Shown one piece after another: positions 20,347 to 30,832 of a stretch of DNA of 64,000 nt. The translations under genes were made by a program, and so were the position numbers. How positions within the stretch are numbered: the first letter of the stretch is position 1; the number at the start of each line of letters is the position of its first letter. The DNA is from Nothophaeocryptopus gaeumannii (Eukaryota; Ascomycota; Dothideomycetes; Mycosphaerellales; Mycosphaerellaceae), in assembly GCA_031771865.1 (NCBI GenBank), contig JASISA010000023.1, positions 124,001-188,000 on the forward strand, read 5' to 3'. A model generated the notes under the pieces. The model had not been told where the DNA came from, did no database searches, and saw only the letters and a program-made list of their open reading frames with translations.

Positions 20347-21777
20347 TTGCAAAGAGTATGCAGAAAGTCGACTTCACAATAGTAGCGCTGTGTTCTCTTG
20401 CAGAAGTTGGCGTGCTGTAGAGGCGGCTTTCCAATGTGATACAGAGTTGATGTGTGATGTGTGGAGAGAAGGGAAGAGGGTACAAAGTGGTAGAAGAGAC
20501 TCTTTTTATGGGTTATGTCTGACTCATCGCAGAATTTTCCGCGGTCAGTGCTCTTCTTAACAGATGTCTTCTCCGAGAGTATGGTAACTATGGTATGTGT
20601 AGTAGTGATATCGATGAGTTCTCAATGGCGGTCGGCCTTGCCCAATGGGCAGTGGGCGGGAGATCTGCAGAGTGAGTCAATGCCTAGAATAGGAGCTTGC
20701 TGTAATTATCCAGTAGCAGTGTAGGTCAGCAAGGAGGGCAAAGTAATTTTGGCAAAGCATACAGCTGGCCGCGAGGAAGGGAGGTCATCGGAGAGGCAGG
20801 CCAGTGGCCATGAGGCTCACATCACAATGGCGAGACCTCTTGCGAATGACCTCAATGAGAAACAGACGACACCCACTCTCGTCCATCGCGTACTTCAACG
20901 CGCATCTACCATCAACAAACGCCGAGCCCGGTATGCGTCCGTGATGCGCAATCACCTGACACTGGCATAGCTGGTTCTGGTGCTGACATGATGGGATAAA
21001 TCAAGAGCTATTGGGTATATTTCTTGAGCCCGCTGGCCAAAGGGTACTGTAGAAGCTTGTTGCTGAATAGATCCAGGCACCAGAGTGGCAGTTCGGCCAT
21101 GCCGACGGAAAGAGCTGGATAGCATTCAAGGGAAGCGGGTCCAGCCCGGAGACCTGGGGGAAGTCTGTCCATCGAGGACCATCTTCGAAATACCTCGATT
21201 TTAGATGTGAGCTCTTTGGTTCGGGTAGCAGGCATTGTAATTCTTCTTCTTGAGGACATGTCCAGTCACAACGGGTCCAAGTCCGTAGGAGGTAATCTTC
21301 GTCTTGGGATTCGCTTGGGCGGGAAAGAGCAGAGCTGGCGCCAGCTGCGTCTTCGCAAAGAAACGGGTCAGTCAAAGAGATTGGGACGGGGAAGGGAGCG
21401 AGATTCTTATAGTTGATAGAAGGACAAGAAAACATTCACGCGGACGGCAGGAGTGGAGATCGAAGTTGACCGCGAGCACGGGCCAAACCGTCGTCACACC
21501 CAAAGTATGGCCTTAGGCTTACCATACATGTAAGCTCGGGCACAAGACGGAACTCTGAACAGTGAGAGCAATGGCAGCAATGAGACCATGCAGTTGTGAA
21601 AGGTGGAACTTTAGTGTACATTCTGGTACAGTACACAGCGTGCCAACGATTAGCGGCAGCGAAAACGATCAATCCTAACACCTATAATGTCCATCCCAAT
21701 CTGCGATATCATCCTGATCAACACCGTCATATGCAGACAAAAGAACAAATCGTAACATCGACAACACTCAAAACTCC
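20347..21777. other. Intergenic region without recognised gene
   Basis: About 1.4 kb between the interrupted hypothetical gene and the 3' end of RNR1. A 144-codon minus-strand ORF (21001-21435) is the longest open frame but lacks family features and has unlikely composition. No repeats seen. Confidence 0.4.
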
Positions 21778-24695
21778 TCAACCGCTGCACATGACACATG
21801 CCTCTCGGTTTTCTATGCTGCATGCCAATGCGGCTTCAGCATAGATGTCGCCCTCGCGGTCGCCAGTGGCCTCCTTGCTGTCCTCTTCTTGACTATCCTT
21901 ATGCTCATCTTTCAAGGCCGGCTCTGGGAGCTGCTCCTCTTTAGGTACAGCGTTCAATCCATCAGTGGCAAGGACTTCTGGGCTGTCGCCCTCTTCGATG
22001 TCAGCTGGGAAGGGTGGGTTGACAACAGCAGATGAAGTGCGGCCGAGCGTTCTCTTCCGCTGCTTTGGCTCCGACTCCGGTGGCGGCGTCGTAGCAGGAG
22101 TAATGACGTCCTTTGGAGCTTCAAGCGCGCTGGTAGGCTTTGGCGAGGCTGGCTTGCTGGAGCTGACTGCGTTGTAAGCACCAGATGCATTTCTCTTCTT
22201 CGCACCACCACCCACACGAGAGACGTTGGTGTCGGCCACCTTGAGCATCTCTTGGTCGACAGTGAACTGGATGGGGGCCGACGCAGCCATGGTGCGGAGG
22301 TAGTACATGCCAGTCTTGAGACCAAGCTTCCAGCCAGCGAAGTGCATGCTGGTGATCTTGCCCATAGTGGGCTCCTTCATGTGAATGTTCAAGCTTTGGG
22401 ACTGATCGATGAAGGCACCGCGGTCGGCAGCCATCTGGACGATGTTGCGCTGAGAGATCTCCCATACTGTCTTGTAGAGAGCCTTCAGGTCATCAGAAAT
22501 GTTGGGAATGCGCTGAATGGAACCGCCGTCGGCAATGATGCGGTTCTTCATGTTGTCAGACCACAGTCCGCGGTCGACGAGGTCCTTCAACAGCCATGGG
22601 TTCACAACCTGGAACTCGCCGGCCAAGACACGTCGAGAGTAGATGTTGCTGGTGTATGGCTCAAAGCACTCGTTGAAGCCCATGATCTGGGAGGTCGAGG
22701 CAGTGGGCATTGGGGCGACGAGCAGAGAGTTGCGGACACCGTGCTCGGCGATCTTGGCCTTGAGCGCATCCCAGTCCCAGAGGTCAGTTGGAGTCACACC
22801 CCACATGTCGTATTGAAGCTCGCCCTTTGACACTGGAGAGCCTTCGTACGTCTCGTATGTGCCGAGCTCCTTTGCAAGGTCGCAGGAGGCAGTGAGAGCA
22901 GCGTGGTAGATGGTCTCGAAGATCTGGATGTTCAGCTTCCGAGCCTCAGGAGAGTCGAATGGCATGCGCAGCGCGAGGAAGGCGTCGGCAAGACCACTGA
23001 CACCAAGACCGATTGGTCGGTGACGGAAGTTGCTCTTGCGGGCCTCTGGCACTGGGTAGTGGTTGATCTCGATGATCTTGTTCAAATTCTTTGTGACCAC
23101 CTGGGTGACCTCATGAAGCTTCTTGAAGTCGTATGTCTCGTTCTCGAGGTCAACGTAGGTTGGAAGAGCAAGGGATGCAAGGTTGCAGACGGCGACCTCA
23201 TCAGGAGCAGTGTACTCAATGATCTCAGTGCACAGGTTGGAGCTTTTGATGGTTCCGAGGTTCTTCTGGTTGCTCTTGCGGTTGGCAGCATCCTTGTAGA
23301 GGATGAATGGTCCGCCAGTCTCGGTTTGTGCCTCGAGAATCGCGTACCAGATCTTCTGCGCACGGATGGTCTCACGACCGCGACCTTCACGCTCATATTG
23401 CTCGTAGAGCTCCTTGAACTCGTCACCATACACATCAGAGAGGCCGGGACACTCATTGGGGCACATGAGGGTCCAGTCGCCATTGTTCTCAACGCGCTCC
23501 ATGAACAGATCAGGGATCCAGAGGGCGAAGAAGAGATCACGAGCACGCACTTCTTCCTTGCCGTGGTTCTTGCGAAGATCCATGAAAGCCAGGACATCGG
23601 CGTGCCATGGCTCGACGTAAATGGCAAAAGCACCTGGACGCTTGTTCCCGCCCTGATCGACGTATCGAGCAGTGTTGTTGTAGACACGAAGCATGGGAAC
23701 CAGTCCGTTCGATGTACCGTTGGTGCCTCCAATGTATGAGCCAGTAGCGCGAATTTTGTGGACGTTGAGGCCAATACCACCAGCGTTCTTCGAGATCATT
23801 GCGCAGATCTTGAGGGTGTCGTAGATGCCCTCAATACTGTCATCCTTCATGTCGATCAGGAAGCAAGAAGCAAGCTGAGCTTGGGGAGTACCAGCGCTGA
23901 AAAGCGTTGGCGACGCGTGTGTGAAATATTTGTTGGACATGTAGTTGTATGTCTCAATGGCAGACTCAATGTCCTCTCCGTGAATACCAACAGCAACACG
24001 CATGATCATGTGCTGCGGTCTCTCAGCAACCTTTCCATCAATGCGGAGGAGGTATGACCGTTCCAATGTCTTGAAACCAAAGTACTGGTAGTTGAAGTCA
24101 CGGTCGTAGACGATGGCTGAGTTAAGCTCATCTGCGTGCTTCATAACCACGTTGTATGTGTAGTCTGAGATCATGGGCGCCGCCTTCTTGTTCTTTGGGT
24201 TGACGTAGTGGTATAGGTCTGAAACAACAGCGGAGAACTGCTTCTTAGTCTGCTTGTGGAGGTTGGAGACGGCAATACGCGCGGCGAGAATAGCGTAGTC
24301 GGGGTGGGTAGTGGTCATGTATGCGGCGGTCTCGGCGGCCTGATAGGGAGTTAGAAGGCTAAAGTGCTTGCAGATGGCCTGGTCTGACGTACCAAGTCGT
24401 CAAGCTGGACAGTGGTGACGCCCTGGTAGACACCATTGATCACCTTCATGGTGATAGCAGTAGAGTCGACATGCTCAGGGTCGAGGCCGTAACAGAGTCT
24501 TGACACACGGGCTGTGATCTTGTCAAACTGAACGCGTTCCTTACGCCCATCTGTGATCGCGTGTCAGTCGTGTTTGTCTGCATGAGGGTGGCGTCTTTGT
24601 CCTCGAAGGTGGCAATGCGTGGCTGGCATGAACAGAAGATGCCTGTATCCTCCTGGAAGAGCTGGTGTGTACATACCGCGCTTGTAGACGAACAT
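21778..24695 (-). CDS. rnr1: Ribonucleoside-diphosphate reductase large subunit
   Basis: Class Ia ribonucleotide reductase alpha subunit; makes dNDPs from NDPs and is rate-limiting for DNA synthesis. Exons on the minus strand: 24695-24677, 24550-24393, 24339-21778, giving 912 residues. Exon 1 codes only MFVYKR plus one base. Exon 2 gives the ATP-cone DGRKERVQFDKITARVSRLC. The barrel carries ASCFLIDM (active-site disulphide partner), SNLCTEI and PTASTSQIMGFNECFEPYTSN. The C-terminus ENREACVMCSG holds the flexible CxxC pair that re-reduces the active site. A low-complexity linker (about residues 770-870) precedes it. Frame closes exactly over both introns. Three MluI boxes lie upstream. Confidence 0.97.
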
Positions 24696-24949
24696 GGTCG
24701 TCAATGGCAGCGAGGTATTGACCTCGGACTGTGGGCTGGATGCTGGGAGAAACGTGCACACCGGGGTGGTGCAGATGGTTGACGTAGTGTCCAGCACGCT
24801 CAAGTGGAGATAGAATGCTTGAGAAGTGGTGGTAAGAGGGGTAGAAGAGTGTTGTCGTGGGGAGAAAAGAAGCTGCGGCGGGTGCAAAGATATAGGAAGA
24901 GGTCGGCAGCCAGGCAGAGAGTGGTTCGAGATGTTGTTTGAAATCAGAG

Positions 24950-24955
24950 ACGCGT
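24950..24955. promoter_or_regulatory. MluI cell-cycle box (MCB), nearest to RNR1
   Basis: ACGCGT, 255 bp upstream of the RNR1 start codon. In yeasts MBF binds this hexamer and drives RNR1 at G1/S. Function here is inferred from that precedent and from clustering with two more copies. Confidence 0.5.
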
Positions 24956-25201
24956 TTGGAGCGCGTCGCGCCTTCCCAATCTCGCCGCACGCGCTTTAAG
25001 ATTTTGATGTCCGAATCCGAGGTCTTGGCGTCACATGGATAATTTCTTTCGCGTCTGCAGCTTGCTCTCTTCTCTTCCTCCCACAAACACCTTCACCTTC
25101 ACTTGCAAGCAACTCCGCCGTCGGCCATGCAATCTCAGTCTGAGCGCGCACATGAATACGTGAATGCCTGGCCTGCCGCCTGTTGCACAACGCAGCATTC
25201 C

Positions 25202-25207
25202 ACGCGT
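25202..25207. promoter_or_regulatory. MluI cell-cycle box (MCB)
   Basis: ACGCGT, second of three copies between RNR1 and the oxygenase gene. Confidence 0.4.
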
Positions 25208-25279
25208 GTCTGGTCCCCGCGAATCAGAAGGATTCTTCCCGAAGGCAGGACGGCATAATCATTGGCCGAACTCGACCTC

Positions 25280-25285
25280 ACGCGT
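25280..25285. promoter_or_regulatory. MluI cell-cycle box (MCB)
   Basis: ACGCGT, third copy, 78 bp from the second. Confidence 0.4.
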
Positions 25286-25783
25286 TGAGTATCAACATCG
25301 GTATGACTTGAGATGGCAACCGATGCTGGTCTCTCTTCAGACTTCACTTCTTGGCGATGTGTAGGACATGGCTCTTTCGAAGACTCGGCGACGTCGACTC
25401 TCCACAGTCACGAGTTCAATTTGTAGCCTATATCGAACCAAAAGGTCTGCCAAGACCGTCTCACTCGTGTTGCAGTGTCCGAGCCTGGCCCTGAGGATGT
25501 TGCGTCAATTTGATGAGATACATACTGGAAGTAATACCCAGAGCGAGAGAATGTTCTTTCTCAAGGATGCCGCTGGGGAGTTGTTCATGCTGCCTCGTAG
25601 CAAACCTTGTAAGTAGCAAAAGCCCGCTCTGCTGCCTTACGCCGCCTGATGAGCGACAGGGAATCTGTTTGGACAAAAGCCGTTCATCATTACTACTGCT
25701 CTCTCCTTTTCACTCCTTAAACGTAAGCCTGAACAATCATACCAACTTTCAAGCTTTTCCATACAATCGATTCTTCCCTCAAC

Positions 25784-27382
25784 ATGGACAGTCTCCCCGA
25801 AATCTTCCGAAATATCAGAAGCTCGATCTCGACAGAAGAACGCAACGCGGCATTCGCCATCGGCGGCAATTTGCCCATTGCTCAAATCCATTCTGCCTCC
25901 GAGCCCGCCTCCGAGCAGGAGAAGAATTCCGTCACCTGCGATCCGATACAAGTTAGATTTGGCGATAATGGAAAAGGTGTCAACCTCATCCTACCGACCA
26001 CGAATGCTGACAGCCTGGGGAAGCTCCTTGCTTCGTGCGTACCTGCATCGTTTGGCCGCGGCGACGAAGAGGTACTTGATGATGGCTATCGAAAAGCTGG
26101 TAAAGTGGAGCCCTCAGATTTTGCGACGTCGTTCTGTCCCTACCGTTTCGGCATCATCGATGTTGTATCTCAGATGCTATTGCCGAACACTAAGGCTGAC
26201 GATGAATTGCGCGCCATACATGCTGAGCTTTACAAGCTGAATGTGTACTCTGCTCCTTCTGGCCTCTTCAAGGCACATCTGGATACACCCAGGGGTGAGC
26301 ATCATTTCGGCACCCTTGTCGTGGGACTCCCTGTCGAGCACAAAGGTATATCGTTGAGCCTTGGACGCCGGAACTTGTTTGACTGATGTTCACATTTAGG
26401 TGGCGAGCTTGTTGTACGGTCTGCTGGCAAGGAGATTGTCTTTGACTGGTCCAATTCAGGGCAGAGCGATAGTGTCCATTGGGCGGCGTTCTACAACGAC
26501 TGCGAACATGAGGTAGATCTACGCCACATCGCAAAACGCACCCGATAACCAGAATGGGCAAATATGTCCCCAAAAGCTCTCACACCGTCAAAGCTGGCCA
26601 CCTGTATCGGGCGAGAGTCTGGCAGTGTACAGGCTGGATTGTACGCGGAGTCGGCTGACTAGACATGAGCGCAGGTCCTTGAGGTCACTTCCGGACACCG
26701 TGTTACGCTCACCTACAACCTCTATACCAAGACGCGAGGCCAGGGCTTTCTGGCTGGCGAGCAAATCCCTCTGGATCCTGCTCGCTTGCCACTGCATCAT
26801 CACCTCAGCGAAGCATTGAAAGTGCCAGACTTCTTGAGTGATGGTGGCATTCTAGGTGTACACCTCACCCATTTCTACGCGCATACCAGCAGGACGCAAA
26901 ACTTCCTCCCTGAATCGTTGAAAGGCAGCGACATGGTCTTCTACGAGGTTGCCCGGGCTCTCTCGCTTGAACGCAAGATCTGTCCACTCATGCGACTTGA
27001 GATAGTCAGAGGAGGGGACCATGTACTGGTAGACTCAACCTTCATCGGCTCTCGCTTTGCGCCACTCAGATTGAACAAGAATGAACTGGAAGGGGACGAC
27101 GGGGATGAGGGCGTCTCAGACGAGATCATCAGAATCCTGGATGTAAAGGAGGATCCTGATCCAGAGGATATCCTATGGTTGAACAGCAGAGAGTTGGAGG
27201 AGGAGCAGCTGGTATATGCGGCGCCGGTAAGTCAACACCCCCTCTGTCTTTGTATGTGCATTCAGGCTGATCGAGGACTTCAGCTTGGAAACCAACCTAG
27301 CATAGGCTGGCAGTACTCTTCAGCTGCCATGCTCATTCATGTGCCGCCGTTCACGGAGCGTGACACCTCGACACTGTCCTAG
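25784..27382 (+). CDS. 2-oxoglutarate/Fe(II)-dependent dioxygenase (prolyl 4-hydroxylase-like)
   Basis: Predicted non-haem iron oxygenase; substrate unknown. Exons 25784-26345, 26400-26512, 26675-27226 and 27284-27382 give 441 residues with frame closing exactly. The iron-binding H-x-D is in FKAHLDTPRG (near residue 168), followed by FGTLVVGLPVEHKGGELVVR across intron 1. The distal part is VLEVTSGHRVTLTYNLYT in exon 3, containing the second iron His. Fungal hypothetical proteins with this fold share the C-terminal stretch GNQPSIGWQYSSAAMLIHVP, which supports intron 3 (57 nt, in frame, so the unspliced frame stays open). Intron 2 is 162 nt, long for this window, and the least certain border. 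No signal peptide. Confidence 0.8.
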
Positions 27383-27608
27383 GCCTGAGGCAGACTGCCC
27401 GCGGGTCTTGGCGCGTTGAGTGAATACAACGACTCCTTTCTTCACAAGCTAAAAACCCATACCGCGTCTCTTCGACAACACCTTCGCCTTTCTCATCGCA
27501 ATACTTTCGTTTCTCACCTGTCCACCACAATCGCTACCAAGTCTGGACCCTGGACACTCCCCAATTATCGCTTCGTTCTACCGTCACAGCGCGTTTCTTC
27601 CCTTCAAG

Positions 27609-28490
27609 ATGGTGCACTACAAACCCGCCGACAACCCCAATTACCGAGTGGACTACTGGAAGCTCGACGACACTCTAGATCGATTCCTATCTGAAGTCGA
27701 GGAGGAGCTTTCATCAGCTGGTCTCCGAGTCGCTGGCGAGGATGAGCTCCGCCGTGTTCGTGGAGACGTGAAGGCCATCCCGAACTCAATCCCACCTCTC
27801 CGTGTACGTCATGCTCGACGACGCGTCGAGCGTGGGCTCGTTGTCTACGATACGCGCGATAAAACTGAGCTCGGGGACTTCTGTGATCAACGAGGCCTCG
27901 AAAACGCGCCAACTACCAACGACGAACTCATTAAGTTCCTCGAGGATACCGACGACGAAGCCACATTCACCAGATTCCTGGAGTTCCCACCGGAAATTCA
28001 ACTGACGATTTTTGAGAAGCACATCGAGTCCCTCGGCGTCAAGTTGGCAGGCAAGCCACTCACCCAGCCACCTGTCACACGAGTCTCGAGGCTGCTTCGC
28101 AAAGAGTCCCTCCCCGTATTTGAAGACATGTTCACGCCCGTAATCACTCTCTTCAGAAAAGACGGCAAAGCCAAAGCCGAAGCCACTATCGATCCAGTTT
28201 CTCGCGCCATGCTCCGAAACGCTGTTACAGGCCAGCTCCAGAAACCAGTGAGTTTCACCATTGCGGCCAACTACGAAAGCCGCACCAACCTCGCCATCCG
28301 GCTAAAGTGGTATATCAAGTTCAACCCATCAACCAAGTCTCTCACCATAGCGCAGGGCACGATGCACTCAGTGGAGCTAGATCGTGACCAGACAGGTGAG
28401 TTCTGGTCTAACCTCATCGAGCCGATGCAGGCAAAGGTGAAGCACTGGATTTGGCTGAAGAATGCGGAAGATGGTGTTTGCTGTGCTTGA
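27609..28490 (+). CDS. F-box-like hypothetical protein
   Basis: Intronless ORF of 293 residues. The middle (about residues 120-170) reads EFPPEIQLTIFEKHIESLGV and then QPPVTRVSRLLRKESLPVF. This is the pattern (LPPE...I...L, then QPPL.RVSR..R.E.LPVF) of a very large family in Dothideomycetes often annotated as F-box-like. The first 110 residues are charged and unrecognised. The C-terminus carries TNLAIRLKWYIKFNPSTKSL and a final Cys pair. Family function is not established; some members may recruit substrates to SCF ubiquitin ligases, but that is inference. Confidence 0.75.
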   Translation: MVHYKPADNPNYRVDYWKLDDTLDRFLSEVEEELSSAGLRVAGEDELRRVRGDVKAIPNSIPPLRVRHARRRVERGLVVYDTRDKTELGDFCDQRGLENAPTTNDELIKFLEDTDDEATFTRFLEFPPEIQLTIFEKHIESLGVKLAGKPLTQPPVTRVSRLLRKESLPVFEDMFTPVITLFRKDGKAKAEATIDPVSRAMLRNAVTGQLQKPVSFTIAANYESRTNLAIRLKWYIKFNPSTKSLTIAQGTMHSVELDRDQTGEFWSNLIEPMQAKVKHWIWLKNAEDGVCCA

Positions 28491-28640
28491 CACGATTTGC
28501 TTTGGGGAGGTGCTGAAGAAGTGGAAGGTGTTTTTGGAGTACTTTTTGGCCTAGGTGACGCAAGGCTTTGGTTGAGGATGGATGGGAAGAAGGGGGAGGA
28601 TGTTTCACGTTGAATGGTTTCGGTGGTTTGGTTAAAGAGC

Positions 28641-28715
28641 GTGCAATTGGGCTCGCAGACGCGTTGGCCATTGTATCCGGCGATTTGCGGAGTGCATAAT
28701 GCACTGCTTTCTGCC
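28641..28715 (+). repeat. Diverged direct repeat, copy 1
   Basis: Aligns with 28919-28992 over about 75 bp. Shared blocks include ATTGGGCTCG-AGACGC near the left end and TGCGGAG-GCAT-ATGC followed by GCTTT-C at the right. It holds the inverted repeat AGTGCAT-A-ATGCACT at 28691-28705. Confidence 0.55.
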
Positions 28716-28918
28716 ACGCGGCCTTGTGGACGGTTGGCGTGCGGATGAATGCATAAAAGCAAGAGACAGGGACGGCACTACAAGGTCAGATCTTTGTATA
28801 GGGAAGAGAGATGGAGTTCATCACACGTTATTCTGCTTGCTTCATGGAGAAGCAGAATTGGCGATGGTTCACGATATCAAGGCGAAGCATACTGTATTCA
28901 GCGTATTAGGCAACCGGA

Positions 28919-28992
28919 ATGCGATTGGGCTCGGAGACGCATGCTTACTGTTTCTAGCGGTGTGCGGAGCGCATTATGCTCCGCTTTCCGTT
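28919..28992 (+). repeat. Diverged direct repeat, copy 2
   Basis: Second copy. Its inverted repeat is GCGGAGC-loop-GCTCCGC at about 28963-28983, so the palindrome is kept although the bases differ from copy 1. Confidence 0.55.
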
Positions 28993-29361
28993 TTCCAATA
29001 CAGGCGGTAGTTGAGCCATGACGCTTTCACATGAAGACTCAAGGAGGCCCCTCCGAACCGGTCGTGCCCGAGATCGGGACTTCACGGAGTAGGCTTTCAT
29101 AACAAATCCCATGTTCTCCCACTTCAGCTTTGTATCGCAAACCAGCACTCCGCCTGTACAAGCATTCCGTATAGCCAGCGGCGTGCTCTCTTCTGCCTGT
29201 ACGACGCGCAAATTGAGCTTCTGTCGAACAGCAGGCACGATCATGAGTCTCTCCATTGTTCGGAAGCCCAGCCATCCGTCGGGGGCCGTGTAGAGCCAGG
29301 ATAAGTATATTCCAATGCCTTCTCTCCCCTCCCTCTCACTCATATTACCCCTCCCGCAGCT

Positions 29362-30468
29362 ATGACCACTCTTTCCAGCTCCGCTGCCGTCCTCGTCACC
29401 GGCGGTAGTGGCTTTCTCGGCGGCTACTGCGTCCTCCAACTCCTTCAAAAGGGTTATCACGTCCGCACAACAGTCCGAACCCAATCTCGCGTCGAAGATA
29501 CGAAGAACGCATTACGAAATGGCGGTGCAAGCGAAGAAAAGATAGCAAGACTAGATATTGTCGTTTTGAACCTTGTCGCGGACGACGCTGCATGGACTAA
29601 AGCCTGCGCTGATATCAAATATGTCCTCCACACAGCCGGCATGATAGCCACAGGGAAAGAGAAGCACGAAGACGAGTTGCTCGTCCCTCTCAAAGAAGGA
29701 ACACTGCGCGTATTACGTGCTGCAAAAGCATCTGGCGTGGAGAAGGTAGTCTTCACATCCTCCATAGCAGCCATAGCCCACGGCCACGGCATGTCCCGCA
29801 CGAGAACGCAGCCTTTCACCGAAGAGGATTGGACAGACCTCTCCAACAAGAAAGAGAACTTACACATATATACTCGCGCGAAGACGCTCCAAGAACAAGC
29901 AGCATGGGAATTCATTCGGAGCCCAGAAGGACAAGGTCTCGAAATGGCTGTGATCTGCCCGGTAGCGATGTACGGACCCACCCTTCGAAAAGACTTCGCA
30001 TCAAGCCTCAAACTCGTGCCTATTCTGCTGGGAGGTATGCCTGGTGTACCGCAGTACGGCACAGGCATGGTCGACGCACGAGACGTCGCAGACTTGCACA
30101 TCCGCGCCATGGAATCTCCAACCTCCAATGGCCAACGCTATCTAGCCATCTCAGGGACATCAACCGAAATCTCCTCACAATCTGGTGTTTGCGACTTTGT
30201 GAGTATGATATCCTCCGCCGAAATCCTCCGCACCAATCTCCCGAAAGAGAAGACTGGCAAGATACCTACTCGGACATTGCCGAACTTTGTTATGAGAGCT
30301 GCTGGGTACTTCGATCCGGTTGTGGGGGTTTGTTTACCGGATCTGGGGAAGGAGTTAGCGGGGAGTTTTGAGAAGGCGAGGGGGGAGTTGGGATGGGAGC
30401 CGAAGAGGACGATCGAGGAGTCGTTGCTGGAGAGTGCGAGAAGTCTGATTGAATTTGGAGTTGTTTAG
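29362..30468 (+). CDS. NAD(P)-dependent reductase, dihydroflavonol-4-reductase-like (extended SDR)
   Basis: Predicted to reduce an aldehyde or ketone with NADPH; substrate unknown. Intronless, 368 residues. The N-terminal Rossmann motif is VLVTGGSGFLGGYCVLQLLQ, followed by VRTTVRTQSR, which often favours NADPH. FTSSIAAIAHG supplies the catalytic Ser region, and YTRAKTLQEQAAWEF holds the YxxxK pair. The C-terminus RGELGWEPKRTIEESLLESA is typical of the DFR/cinnamoyl-CoA reductase/methylglyoxal reductase family. No signal peptide. It lies upstream of a broken alpha/beta hydrolase on the same strand. Confidence 0.88.
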   Translation: MTTLSSSAAVLVTGGSGFLGGYCVLQLLQKGYHVRTTVRTQSRVEDTKNALRNGGASEEKIARLDIVVLNLVADDAAWTKACADIKYVLHTAGMIATGKEKHEDELLVPLKEGTLRVLRAAKASGVEKVVFTSSIAAIAHGHGMSRTRTQPFTEEDWTDLSNKKENLHIYTRAKTLQEQAAWEFIRSPEGQGLEMAVICPVAMYGPTLRKDFASSLKLVPILLGGMPGVPQYGTGMVDARDVADLHIRAMESPTSNGQRYLAISGTSTEISSQSGVCDFVSMISSAEILRTNLPKEKTGKIPTRTLPNFVMRAAGYFDPVVGVCLPDLGKELAGSFEKARGELGWEPKRTIEESLLESARSLIEFGVV

Positions 30469-30832
30469 ATGGGCAAAGATCTGGAGGAAAGACTGCTAGA
30501 TACACGAGCATTCGTTCCGCTCGTGTATAGAGAACGCTAAGACTTTGCCAGACATTCATCATTGACCTCAGATATCAACAAAGAACTTTCATATGCATTG
30601 ATCCGGCCTTCCCCGAGAGCCGGACGGATACGGAGTGACCGACTTCAGCTGGACTGGAAAAGGATCGTGGTACCTCGTACAATAGAGAAAATCTCCGCTC
30701 AATTGACTCACATGATCAGACTGAGGCTGAGTCTTGTACGACATTTTAACTCAGGGCGGGATTCATATCCAAGATGTCGATGCTAATGATGAACTTTCAG
30801 TCTACCCACACAACCAAGTCTGACGAGTGACA
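30469..30832. other. Short intergenic region with a 10-bp hairpin
   Basis: Starts with a perfect inverted repeat (30500-30528) just behind the reductase stop. The rest is probably 3' UTR and promoter of the hydrolase gene. Confidence 0.4.
30500..30528. terminator. Perfect 10-bp inverted repeat behind reductase gene
   Basis: ATACACGAGC, 9-nt spacer, GCTCGTGTAT, about 30 bp after the stop. It could form a hairpin in the 3' UTR. A role in 3'-end formation is speculation; fungal Pol II does not need hairpin terminators. Confidence 0.25.

Larger units (their letters stand above)
24696..25783. promoter_or_regulatory. Divergent promoter region RNR1 / 2OG-oxygenase
   Basis: About 1.1 kb between two divergent genes. 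It contains three ACGCGT hexamers (24950-24955, 25202-25207, 25280-25285). The rest shows only short ORFs. The right end (25680-25783) is pyrimidine-rich and likely the 5' UTR of the oxygenase gene. Confidence 0.5.
28491..29361. other. Intergenic region with a duplicated ~75-bp palindrome-bearing element
   Basis: No gene is supported. The two copies of the element (28641-28715 and 28919-28992) are the notable content. The right end near 29320-29361 is C/T-rich and likely the 5' UTR of the reductase gene. Confidence 0.45.

Noticed and set aside
21001..21435. 144-codon minus-strand ORF
   Set aside because: No family features, unlikely composition, and no splice partners found; kept only as a note in the intergenic entry.
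22903..23739. 278-codon antisense ORF within RNR1
   Set aside because: Complement of a highly conserved coding region; no independent motifs.
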